NCBI RefSeq assembly: GCF_001591545.1
Contig: NZ_BCVC01000001.1
Coordinates: forward strand, 558,001-622,000
Source of the DNA: Lederbergia lenta NBRC 16444
Lineage (GTDB): Bacteria; Bacillota; Bacilli; Bacillales; Bacillaceae_C
Direction: 5' to 3'
Length of the DNA: 64,000 bases
Every line of letters begins with the position of its first letter. Position 1 is the first letter of the stretch. A program made the position numbers and the translations under genes. A model generated the notes under the pieces. The model had not been told where the DNA came from. It ran no database searches and saw only the letters and a program-made list of their open reading frames with translations. Below, piece after piece: positions 56,922 through 64,000 of this stretch.

Positions 56922-57776
56922 ATGGCAAGATCCATGACAATGAAACAATCACAGCGTTTATCAAACGCCATTATACTTATCATACTATTAATCTTCGGAT
57001 GTATACTTATGACTCCGTTTGCATGGATGATAAGTGTGGGGTTTGACCGAACAGCAAATGTTACAATGCCATTTCCACCAAGATTAATACCAGAGAATGT
57101 GTCTTCTTTTAATTATGGAATTATATTTGAAAACGGGAGGATTTTTAAAGCATATTTAAATTCTGGTATTGTAACGATTAGCTCTGTTTTAATAACTGTA
57201 TCATCTGCACTTTTAGGAGGATACGCGTTTTCGAAAGGTAAGTTTAAAGGAAAGAAATTACTTTTTCTAATAGTATTAGCAACTTTAATGATTCCTATTG
57301 AGCCGCGTTTAATTCCGTTATATAAGTTGTTTAATAGTATAGGTTTATTAAATACTTTTTGGCCATTAATTTTACCTTCATTAGTAAATGGATTCTTATT
57401 ATTTCTATGCAAACAGTTTTTTGATCAGCTACCGGATACCTTACGTGAAGCAGCACAAATAGATGGCGCTGGGGAATTCAAAATATTCTTTAAGGTTTAT
57501 TTTCCGTTGGCTGGACCAATTGCTGCGACGATGGTAATTTTGTCTTTTATTTGGAGTTGGAATGATTTTTTGTGGCCACTAGTAGTTCTTAATAATCAGG
57601 CATTGCACACTGTGCCCCTCTATTTAGCAAGTTTTTCGCTTGAAAATGGTACCAATCTAGGGGGATTAACAATGGCATTAGCAACAGTTAGTATTGTACC
57701 TATTATTATTGTGTATTTATTTTTACAAAGATATATTATACAAAGTATTGCGTTAAGTGGAGTAAAGGGGGAGTAG
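56922..57776 (+). CDS. CUT1-type sugar ABC permease (MalG-like)
   Basis: A 284-residue permease with six membrane helices and the EAA loop TLREAAQIDGAGEFKIFFKVYFPLAGP, the MalG partner of the preceding gene. It starts 19 bases after it, behind a TAGGGAG-like site. PLILPSLVNGFLLFLCKQFF and the C-terminal IQSIALSGVKG are typical of MalG proteins. Confidence 0.94.
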   Translation: MARSMTMKQSQRLSNAIILIILLIFGCILMTPFAWMISVGFDRTANVTMPFPPRLIPENVSSFNYGIIFENGRIFKAYLNSGIVTISSVLITVSSALLGGYAFSKGKFKGKKLLFLIVLATLMIPIEPRLIPLYKLFNSIGLLNTFWPLILPSLVNGFLLFLCKQFFDQLPDTLREAAQIDGAGEFKIFFKVYFPLAGPIAATMVILSFIWSWNDFLWPLVVLNNQALHTVPLYLASFSLENGTNLGGLTMALATVSIVPIIIVYLFLQRYIIQSIALSGVKGE

Positions 57777-57859
57777 TTAGAATCAATCAAAATATGTAGA
57801 GTTGAAATGAATTAGAAAGTCAGAACTTTATTTGAAGGCGTTATCTATAAGGGGGGAAA

Positions 57860-59236
57860 ATGATGATTAAGAGGCTTATGCATAAGAACACTTATTTAAT
57901 ATTAGTTTGTATATTGGTTTTAATGGGTGGACTAGTAGGGTGTAATAAATCTGAGTCAGGTGGTAATAATTCTGAGACTGCAAGTGGCGAATGGAAAGGA
58001 CAAACACTTAAGGTTCAGATGATTGGTAATTTTAGTATGGAGTCTGGAACTGATCCAATTACGGGTGAGAAAGTGAAAGGAATAGATGTATTAAAGAAAG
58101 AATTTGAGAAAAATTATCCTGGAGCAACTGTACAATTTATAATTATGCCTTGGGAAGGATATGTTGAAAAAACTCAAGCCATGCTAACTTCAGGTGAGGC
58201 AGATGTGTATCAAATGCCTGGCATAGCTGACTTTGCGGCACAAGGTGTTATGGAGCCGCTACAATCTTACATCGACAAAGATAGTGATTTTGATCTAGAT
58301 AGCTTTATAGATAATCAAGTCGATGGCTGGAAAGCATTAGGACCAGATGAAACTGATCTGCAAATTTTTGGTCTTCCTTTTCTAGGGGATGCACGATTTA
58401 TTGCTTATGATAAGCTTCTGTTTGATCAATGGGGTGTAGAATATTTATCTGATAATCCAACGATGGAGGAGGTAATGGAGAAGGCTCAAAAGATGACAGG
58501 TACTAATCCTGAAACTGGAGAGAGAAACTATGGTGTTTACTTTCGAGGAGATTGGTCTAGTGCTTTTACTTTGGTGAATGCTGCCGAAGGTCAGAATGGA
58601 AATTGGGGAGAAGGCTTTGCATGGGATGAAGTGAAATTTAATTTCAATTCGCCTGAGATGCTAAAAGGATTAAATTGGTTACTTGAAATGAAGGAATATG
58701 CACCAGAGGGTATTATGAGTAATCAAGGAAATGAAAAGTGGTTAACAAAAGATAATAATATTGCTATCTCATTAAATATGGGACCTGGTGATCTTGTAAA
58801 GCAAACTTACGCCCAAGGATTAGAGGATCGTATTGCTCTCTCCCAAGAATTTAAAAATGATGAAGGTAAAGGTGGGTTGTTCGCTGGTAGCCCAATTGCA
58901 ATAGCTAAGAATAGTAAGAACAAAGAGTTGGCATGGGAATGGATGAAATTTGCTACTGGTGATTTCGTACAAAAATTCATCTATGAAGAGCAAGGCTTAA
59001 TGCCTGCTGTAAAGTCAGCATTTGAATGGGACAGTGTTAAAGAAGTGGACCATTTGATGAATCCAATTTTTAAAGCGATGAGTACACCTTTGACACCTAG
59101 ATATCCGTGGGGATCATCGCAACCTAGATTTATATTACAGGCAGAAATCGAGTCAGCTTTAACTGGTAAACGAAGTGCTCAAGAAGCGTTAGACAGAGCT
59201 CAAGCAGAAAGTACTGATTGGGTAAAAAACCGATAA
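57860..59236 (+). CDS. Extracellular sugar-binding lipoprotein (CUT1 family)
   Basis: A 458-residue family 1 solute-binding lipoprotein. The signal peptide ends GGLVGC, so the mature part begins at Cys28 or so, followed by a Ser/Gly/Asn linker (NKSESGGNNSETASGEW). Then YPGATVQFIIMPWEGYVEKTQAML, ADVYQMPG and a late AWEWMKFATGDF, as expected. The large number of Trp residues suits binding of a sugar or oligosaccharide. Start ATG at 57860 (57863 possible), close to GGGGGG. Last gene of the importer unit. Confidence 0.93.
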   Translation: MMIKRLMHKNTYLILVCILVLMGGLVGCNKSESGGNNSETASGEWKGQTLKVQMIGNFSMESGTDPITGEKVKGIDVLKKEFEKNYPGATVQFIIMPWEGYVEKTQAMLTSGEADVYQMPGIADFAAQGVMEPLQSYIDKDSDFDLDSFIDNQVDGWKALGPDETDLQIFGLPFLGDARFIAYDKLLFDQWGVEYLSDNPTMEEVMEKAQKMTGTNPETGERNYGVYFRGDWSSAFTLVNAAEGQNGNWGEGFAWDEVKFNFNSPEMLKGLNWLLEMKEYAPEGIMSNQGNEKWLTKDNNIAISLNMGPGDLVKQTYAQGLEDRIALSQEFKNDEGKGGLFAGSPIAIAKNSKNKELAWEWMKFATGDFVQKFIYEEQGLMPAVKSAFEWDSVKEVDHLMNPIFKAMSTPLTPRYPWGSSQPRFILQAEIESALTGKRSAQEALDRAQAESTDWVKNR

Positions 59237-59502
59237 CTAAATGAATGCTGAATATCACACCTATGCTGTGCTTTTAATATAAAAGTAGAGGATATAATTT
59301 AAGCCCCTTTTAATAGTTTGCCGATTGTATTGTTAATCATTAAGTGTGAAAGATTTATTATCAATATTAATATTCTTTGGTGAATAAATAAACAATAGGG
59401 AGCAAGTGAAATCTGTAACCCATATCTAGAAATCTCATTTATATTCACACTAACTAGCTATTAAAAGGAATTTACCTAAGGAATAAAAAAGGAGAGAAAA
59501 AA

Positions 59503-60258
59503 ATGGAACAAAAGTTTGCGGCACAATTATTTACGCTACGTGAAGAGCTGACTAAAGGGATTGCACCAGTATTTCGAGAATTAAAGGAAATGGGGTGGGC
59601 AGGTGTCCAAATCTCAGCTCTCCCCGCTAATCATAACCCCGAAGAAGTAGCTGATGCATTGAGAGAGACGGGATTAGGTACAGCAGGAATGCATATATCT
59701 TTAGATCGTCTTGAAAATGATTTGGAAAATGTGATAAAAGAAGCGGATCTGTATGGAACAAGAGATATTATATGCCCTTTTCTTCCACAAGATTATCAGA
59801 ATGTGGAAGGGTATAAAAAGTTGAAAGAAAAATTAAATGAAATTGCTAGTAATGTACCTAATTATCGAATTAGTTATCATAATCATGCGTTTGAGTTCGA
59901 AACGGAAATCGATGGTGTATCGGCATTGGAATATCTTCTAGCCCCAACGGAGGATAATTTGATTCTAGCGGAAATAGATGTGTATTGGGTGAAAAAAGGA
60001 GGAAGAAATCCAGTTTCTTTTATCCAACCGTATGCAAAGAGAATGCCGATCATCCATCTTAAAGATATGTCTAATGATGAAAAAGAGATATTTGCTGAGG
60101 TTGGAACTGGTAAGATTGATTTTGTTCCTATTTTACAATGGGGAGAGAAATCTGGTGTTGAATGGTATGCAGTTGAGCAAGATATATGCCCGGGTAATCC
60201 AATGGATAGCTTAAGAATTAGTCTTGATAATTTAATGCATCTAAAAGATCAGATATAA
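59503..60258 (+). CDS. Xylose-isomerase-like TIM barrel 3
   Basis: A 251-residue TIM barrel of the same superfamily as the two barrels above but of another branch. Key parts are ISYHNHAFEFE, LAEIDVYWVKKGGRNP (Asp), IIHLKDMS (His), EVGTGKIDFVPILQW and YAVEQDICPG (Glu). This type is common next to Gfo/Idh enzymes in sugar-catabolic clusters, and here it sits 25 bases before one, so the two probably act in sequence. GGAGAG precedes the ATG. Confidence 0.88.
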   Translation: MEQKFAAQLFTLREELTKGIAPVFRELKEMGWAGVQISALPANHNPEEVADALRETGLGTAGMHISLDRLENDLENVIKEADLYGTRDIICPFLPQDYQNVEGYKKLKEKLNEIASNVPNYRISYHNHAFEFETEIDGVSALEYLLAPTEDNLILAEIDVYWVKKGGRNPVSFIQPYAKRMPIIHLKDMSNDEKEIFAEVGTGKIDFVPILQWGEKSGVEWYAVEQDICPGNPMDSLRISLDNLMHLKDQI

Positions 60259-60283
60259 CAATAATGGACATGGGGGAATGGGA

Positions 60284-61447
60284 ATGATCGAAGTGAAGGT
60301 TGGCATTATTGGGATAGGGAATATGGGGACAAGTCACGCTACAAGTATTTTTGAAGGAAGAGTAAGAGGGGCGGTCTTAACTGCTATATGTGATGCTCGA
60401 CCTGATAGATTAGCGTGGGCGCAAGAAACATTTGGGGATAAAGTACAAACATTTACTTCTATCGATGATTTTTTCGCACATGCAAATATTAGCGGTGTTA
60501 TTATTGCTACACCCCATTTTGATCATCCAGCACTTGCTATTAAAGCCTTTGAAAGAGGCCTAGATGTGCTTTGCGAGAAACCAGCGGGTGTGTATACAAA
60601 AAATGTACGTCAAATGAATGAATCCGCTGAAAAAAGTGGGAAAAAGTTTAGCATGATGTTTAATCAACGGACAAACCCACTATATCAAAAGGTACGAGAG
60701 CTTATTTTGTCTGGGGAACTAGGTGAGATTAAGCGTACAAATTGGATTATTACAGATTGGTATCGCTCTCAAAGTTATTATGACTCAGGTGGTTGGCGTG
60801 CGACATGGGCTGGTGAAGGAGGCGGAGTAATGCTCAATCAATGTCCCCACCAACTTGATCTCTGGCAGTGGACAACAGGCCTAATGCCAAAACGGGTAAG
60901 AGCATTTAGCGGTTTTGGAAAATATCATGATATTGAAGTCGAAGATGATGTGACAGCTTATGTAGAATATGAAAATGGAGCAACTGGTCTCTTTGTTACA
61001 TCAACGGGTGAAGCGCCAGGCACGAATCGATTTGAAGTTGCCGGTGATCGTGGTAAGTTGGTTGTGGAGGATAATCAATTAACATTTTGGAGACTTAGAC
61101 AATCGGAACGACAATTCAATCAGGAATACCGGGGTGGTTTTGGTGAACCAGAATGTTGGAAAATCGATATACCTGTACGTGGTAAGTCAACAGGGCATCT
61201 TGGGATTTTGAATAATTGGGTAGATGCAATTTTAAATGAAGCAGAGTTGCTTGCTCCTGGAGGAGAGGGAATAAAGGGCTTAGCCATTTCTAATGCCGTT
61301 TATTTATCTAGTTGGATAGATGATTGGGTAGATATGCCGATAGATGAGGATCTTTACTATGAAAAATTGCAAGAGAAAATGCAGCAATCTAGTTACGGAA
61401 AATCATCGAATGCGGATGTACACCTAAGTGTGAAAGGGACACATTAA
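60284..61447 (+). CDS. Gfo/Idh/MocA family oxidoreductase 2
   Basis: A 387-residue NAD(P)-dependent oxidoreductase. Rossmann motif VGIIGIGNMGTSHATSI, VLCEKPAGVYTKNV (Glu-Lys-Pro) and the substrate domain GGGVMLNQCPHQLDLWQW, with an Asp and His that fit the active site. The C-terminal region is longer than in the first Gfo/Idh enzyme. Start ATG at 60284, 7 bases after GGGGG; the ATG at 60278 is too near. Co-transcribed with the preceding TIM barrel. A sugar 3-oxidation is one option; the substrate is unknown. Confidence 0.9.
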   Translation: MIEVKVGIIGIGNMGTSHATSIFEGRVRGAVLTAICDARPDRLAWAQETFGDKVQTFTSIDDFFAHANISGVIIATPHFDHPALAIKAFERGLDVLCEKPAGVYTKNVRQMNESAEKSGKKFSMMFNQRTNPLYQKVRELILSGELGEIKRTNWIITDWYRSQSYYDSGGWRATWAGEGGGVMLNQCPHQLDLWQWTTGLMPKRVRAFSGFGKYHDIEVEDDVTAYVEYENGATGLFVTSTGEAPGTNRFEVAGDRGKLVVEDNQLTFWRLRQSERQFNQEYRGGFGEPECWKIDIPVRGKSTGHLGILNNWVDAILNEAELLAPGGEGIKGLAISNAVYLSSWIDDWVDMPIDEDLYYEKLQEKMQQSSYGKSSNADVHLSVKGTH

Positions 61448-61514
61448 TGTTGTGTTGATGATATTCATCTGAAATAACGTTAATTTTACTTAATACTAAT
61501 AAAGCTATATATGC

Positions 61515-61552
61515 AAAGTCGGCTGTCCATAAGGGAGTCGGCTTTATTTTTT
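61515..61552 (+). terminator. Terminator of the barrel 3 - Gfo/Idh 2 unit
   Basis: AAAGTCGGCT and AGTCGGCTTT arms with wobble pairs around TGTCCATAAGGG, followed by ATTTTTTATT. It looks like a variant copy of the gerE terminator. Confidence 0.8.
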
Positions 61553-61577
61553 ATTAATCGTACATAGAATGATATAT

Positions 61578-61591
61578 AGAAAGCGTTCTAA
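61578..61591. promoter_or_regulatory. cre-like/LacI-type operator candidate upstream of the sorbitol-dehydrogenase-like gene
   Basis: AGAAAGCGTTCTAA, 12 of 14 to the cre pattern, and nearly self-complementary (TAGAA at one end, TTCTA at the other). A TATAAT lies downstream at 61623-61628. Confidence 0.45.
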
Positions 61592-61784
61592 TTAGAGAGA
61601 ACTATTAACTAAATTTCCATGCTATAATTGAAAATAGCTAAAAGGAAGTGAAAGGGGTTACTACATAACCGAATGATTGAGATCTAGTTTATTAAATTAG
61701 ATTGAGCATAACTTTCTAACATAATAGTTTGAGAAGATTACTTGCAGATCCCTTGAAAATACACATAATGAGGAGGAAAAAAAG

Positions 61785-62852
61785 ATGAATACCGAAATGA
61801 AGGCGGCAATACTTAATAAACCAAAATCGATTGAAATAAAAGAAATTCCAATACCGGAGCCTAAAAATAATGAAGCTTTGTTAAAAGTCCATTGTATCGG
61901 TATATGCGGTTCAGATGTTCATTATTATGAGCATGGGAGAATTGGGAGATATGTAGTAGAAAAACCAATCATATTAGGACATGAAGTATCAGGTACAGTA
62001 GTAAAAGTAGGAAAAGACGTGAAGAACCTTAATGTAGGGGATCGAGTGGCAGTAGAGCCTGGAATACCTTGTGGAGATTGTGATTATTGTCGATCCGGGA
62101 GATACAATCTATGTGCAGATGTAGAATTTATGGCTACACCGCCGTTTGATGGAGCATGGTCAGAATATGTTACAGTTAAAAGCGACTTTTTATTTAAACT
62201 CCCAGATCATGTAAGTTTTGAAGAAGGTGCACTTATTGAACCTCTATCAGTCGGCTTTCATGCTATGAGAAGAGGAAAAGTAGGACCAGGAGATACTTTA
62301 TTAGTTACTGGATTAGGACCAATAGGCTTATTAACGATTGAAGCAGCAAAGATGTTTGGTATATCCGAGATTTATGGAAGTGATGTGGTTGCTTTTAGAA
62401 GAGATCTTGCTTTAGAAATGGGTGCAAAAGGTGTGATTGATCCATCAAAAGGCTCTGTACAAGATCAACTGAAAGAAGCCACTGGTGACAAAGCTATAGA
62501 TGTATTGATAGAAACTTCTGGAAATGCCCATGCTGTCAGTGATACGATTAATTTGGTAAAGCGTGGAGGTAGGGTTGTGTATGTTGGTCTACCAACAGCT
62601 GATAGTATTCCAATAGATATAACTTCAATGATCGATGCAGAGATTGATATGCTAGGTGTTTTTAGATATGTCAATACATACGCGGATGCTATAAAGAGTT
62701 TAGATCATCCTTTAGTAGATTTAAAAAAAGTGATTACGGATCAGTATCCACTTGATGACATTCAAAAGGCTATAGAAGTAGCCATGACTGAAAAGGAAAA
62801 GAGCATAAAAGTAATGATCTATCCAGATTCTGCAGATTTGCAATCAAATTAG
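61785..62852 (+). CDS. Zinc-dependent sorbitol/polyol dehydrogenase-like enzyme
   Basis: A 355-residue medium-chain dehydrogenase. The catalytic zinc ligands are Cys in [14 protein letters not shown], His-Glu in [10 protein letters not shown] and a Glu in ALIEPLSVG; the structural zinc site is [18 protein letters not shown] binding follows at [17 protein letters not shown]. The [10 protein letters not shown] phrase is the sorbitol/xylitol/L-iditol dehydrogenase mark, so it should interconvert a polyol and a ketose. AGGAGG precedes the ATG. It stands alone between the operator candidate and the LacI gene. Confidence 0.92.
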   Translation: MNTEMKAAILNKPKSIEIKEIPIPEPKNNEALLKVHCIGICGSDVHYYEHGRIGRYVVEKPIILGHEVSGTVVKVGKDVKNLNVGDRVAVEPGIPCGDCDYCRSGRYNLCADVEFMATPPFDGAWSEYVTVKSDFLFKLPDHVSFEEGALIEPLSVGFHAMRRGKVGPGDTLLVTGLGPIGLLTIEAAKMFGISEIYGSDVVAFRRDLALEMGAKGVIDPSKGSVQDQLKEATGDKAIDVLIETSGNAHAVSDTINLVKRGGRVVYVGLPTADSIPIDITSMIDAEIDMLGVFRYVNTYADAIKSLDHPLVDLKKVITDQYPLDDIQKAIEVAMTEKEKSIKVMIYPDSADLQSN

Positions 62853-62882
62853 TACTATGCTTGATAACGAATTACCATGAAA

Positions 62883-62922
62883 AGTCCTCTTCCGAAGTGT
62901 TTGCTTTGGAAGAGGAAATTTG
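62883..62922 (+). terminator. Hairpin after the dehydrogenase gene
   Basis: TCCTCTTCCGAAG (62886-62898) and CTTTGGAAGAGGA (62905-62917) pair with one wobble. The following T-run is short, so termination may be partial and reach the LacI gene. Confidence 0.65.
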
Positions 62923-63005
62923 AACGGAGTTTCCTAATAAAATTCAAGACTTTATGTGTAAGCATCGAGAATATATTTCTGAAAAATACAGTGTAGGTGA
63001 GTAAA

Positions 63006-64000
63006 GTGAAAATAACAGCAAAAATGATAGCGGAAGAACTAGGAGTATCTACGGCAACGGTCGATCGCGTCTTAAATAATAGAAAAGGCGTTAGTGAAAA
63101 AACGATTAGGAGAGTCAAAAGAAAAGCGGAAGAATTAGGCTATAAACCAAATACTGCTGCAAAGTTTTTAGCAACTCAAAAGAAAACCAATGTTGCCTTT
63201 ATATTACCTATTGTGCCAAACTATTTTTGGGATGAGATGGAATCCGAAATAAAGAAAGCAGCACAGGTATATGAAAATTTTGGCTTTGAGGTTCATGTAT
63301 TTAGAGTTGACACGATCCCAAAAGAAAAACAAATTCTGTTTCTACAAAATATTATTGATCACAATACATATGATGCTATAGTTATATCCCCTCATGATTC
63401 AGATCCTTATACCGATGTGATAAACGAAGGAGTAAGAAAAGGTATTCCTATTTTCACATTAAATAATGATGTGCCTTTAAGTAATCGAATTTCATTTGTA
63501 GGAGGAGATTATTACCGTGCGGGCTTTTTGGCAGCTGAATTAGTTCATTTGTTCTCAAAAGAATTGAAAGATGTAGTGATTATTAGAGAAGATGAAGATA
63601 CATTTCAAATGATTAATAAAGAAAAAGGATTCAGAGCCTATTTCCAAATGAATGAAATCGATGTAAACATCCATACATTACCTGTTAAAAGTGATAATAT
63701 CCAGTTAGACAAGGAATGGAAAAGGGTTGCATTAAAGTATAGCAACGCAATATACGTTGCCAACGGTATTCTAGGTGATATAGCTGAACACATACACGAA
63801 GAAAAATATGAGGATTACAAAATATTAATTGGTCATGACATGAGTGAAAAGATTAATAAATATCTACAGCAGAAAATAATTAAATCTACCATATGTCAAG
63901 ATCCATCTAGTCAAGCTATGATTACTGTAAAGAATGTCTATAACTATCTATTACTAGGAGAAAGAAGTGAAATACTAGAAACAATTATTAAACTTGAAAT
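63006..64000 (+). CDS. LacI-family transcription regulator (3' truncated by window end)
   Basis: The frame opens with GTG at 63006, after TAGGTGAG, and stays open to the last base (331 codons visible). The N-terminal helix-turn-helix is clear: ITAKMIAEELGVSTATVDRVLNNRKGVSEKT, with the hinge region NTAAKFLATQKKTNVAFILP. The sugar-binding part follows (VNEGV..GIPIFTLNNDVP, SFVGGDYYRAGFLAAELV). It most likely represses the sugar genes upstream by binding AAGCGCT-type sites and responds to the imported sugar; this is inference. The minus-strand frame at 62855-63118 is its shadow. Confidence 0.92.
   Translation, partial: MKITAKMIAEELGVSTATVDRVLNNRKGVSEKTIRRVKRKAEELGYKPNTAAKFLATQKKTNVAFILPIVPNYFWDEMESEIKKAAQVYENFGFEVHVFRVDTIPKEKQILFLQNIIDHNTYDAIVISPHDSDPYTDVINEGVRKGIPIFTLNNDVPLSNRISFVGGDYYRAGFLAAELVHLFSKELKDVVIIREDEDTFQMINKEKGFRAYFQMNEIDVNIHTLPVKSDNIQLDKEWKRVALKYSNAIYVANGILGDIAEHIHEEKYEDYKILIGHDMSEKINKYLQQKIIKSTICQDPSSQAMITVKNVYNYLLLGERSEILETIIKLE

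Noticed and set aside
57833-57846. TGAAGGCGTTATCT as a fifth cre-like site
   Set aside because: It breaks the AAGCG core shared by the others and sits next to the ribosome site of the binding-protein gene within an operon.
62855-63118. 87-codon minus-strand frame
   Set aside because: Antisense to the DNA-binding domain of the LacI-type gene, which is a much better reading.
1-64000. tRNA, rRNA, CRISPR array, prophage or toxin-antitoxin genes
   Set aside because: Looked for cloverleaf or CCA ends, regularly spaced repeats, phage structural genes and paired small genes; none was convincing.

Overview
The window is a low-GC chromosome segment from a spore-forming member of the Bacillaceae. The evidence is the content and order of the first 43 kb, which follows the Bacillus subtilis dnaB-to-gerE block: dnaB, dnaI, ytxC, thrS, infC-rpmI-rplT, ysdA/B/C, ysgA, sspI, pheST, rnhC, zapA, cvpA, polX, mutS2, yshE, lcfA, fadR, fadB, etfBA, trxA, uvrC, lysC, yslB, sdhCAB, ysmA, gerE. 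Spore-related genes (sspI, gerE, ytxC, sda) and Bacillus-type RNA control elements (two T-boxes, an L20 leader, a lysine riboswitch, a SAM riboswitch) agree with this. I cannot name the species.

1-8.5 kb: end of dnaB, dnaI, a dead IS element sitting in the dnaI terminator, ytxC, T-box-controlled thrS, a YusW-like lipoprotein, the translation operon infC-rpmI-rplT with its leader and an ATT start, and two small membrane proteins. 8.5-16 kb: intergenic repeats, a catalase with a SigB-like promoter, ysdB, an all-alpha dUTPase, a PhyH dioxygenase fused to HEAT repeats, an AraC regulator, the M42 peptidase ysdC and a small exporter. 16-29 kb: sspI, ysgA, T-box-controlled pheST, an orphan glycine-betaine-type binding lipoprotein, rnhC, and the zapA-cvpA-polX-mutS2-yshE run with a 26-residue membrane peptide at its end. 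29-35 kb: fatty-acid degradation and electron transfer (lcfA, fadR-fadB-etfB-etfA) under a long palindromic FadR operator, then trxA. 35-43.4 kb: uvrC, riboswitch-controlled lysC with an internal second start, yslB, sdhCAB, ysmA, gerE.

After gerE the conserved order stops. 43.4-47 kb holds two convergent surface lipoproteins (DUF5068-like and transglutaminase-like). 47-49.5 kb is a SAM-riboswitch unit of an FMN reductase and a flavin monooxygenase, probably for organosulfur use, followed by the small sda checkpoint gene on the other strand. 50-64 kb is a carbohydrate island: an MFS transporter, two Gfo/Idh oxidoreductases, an aldo/keto reductase, three different xylose-isomerase-like TIM barrels, a CUT1-type ABC importer without its own ATPase, a sorbitol-dehydrogenase-like enzyme and a LacI regulator cut by the window end. 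It has no visible sugar kinase or glycoside hydrolase, so an oxidation/isomerisation route for an unknown sugar is likely. Four AAGCG(C/T)T-centred sites lie before four of its transcription units. This island is the best candidate for an undescribed pathway in the window. No rRNA, tRNA, CRISPR array, prophage or intact transposase was seen.
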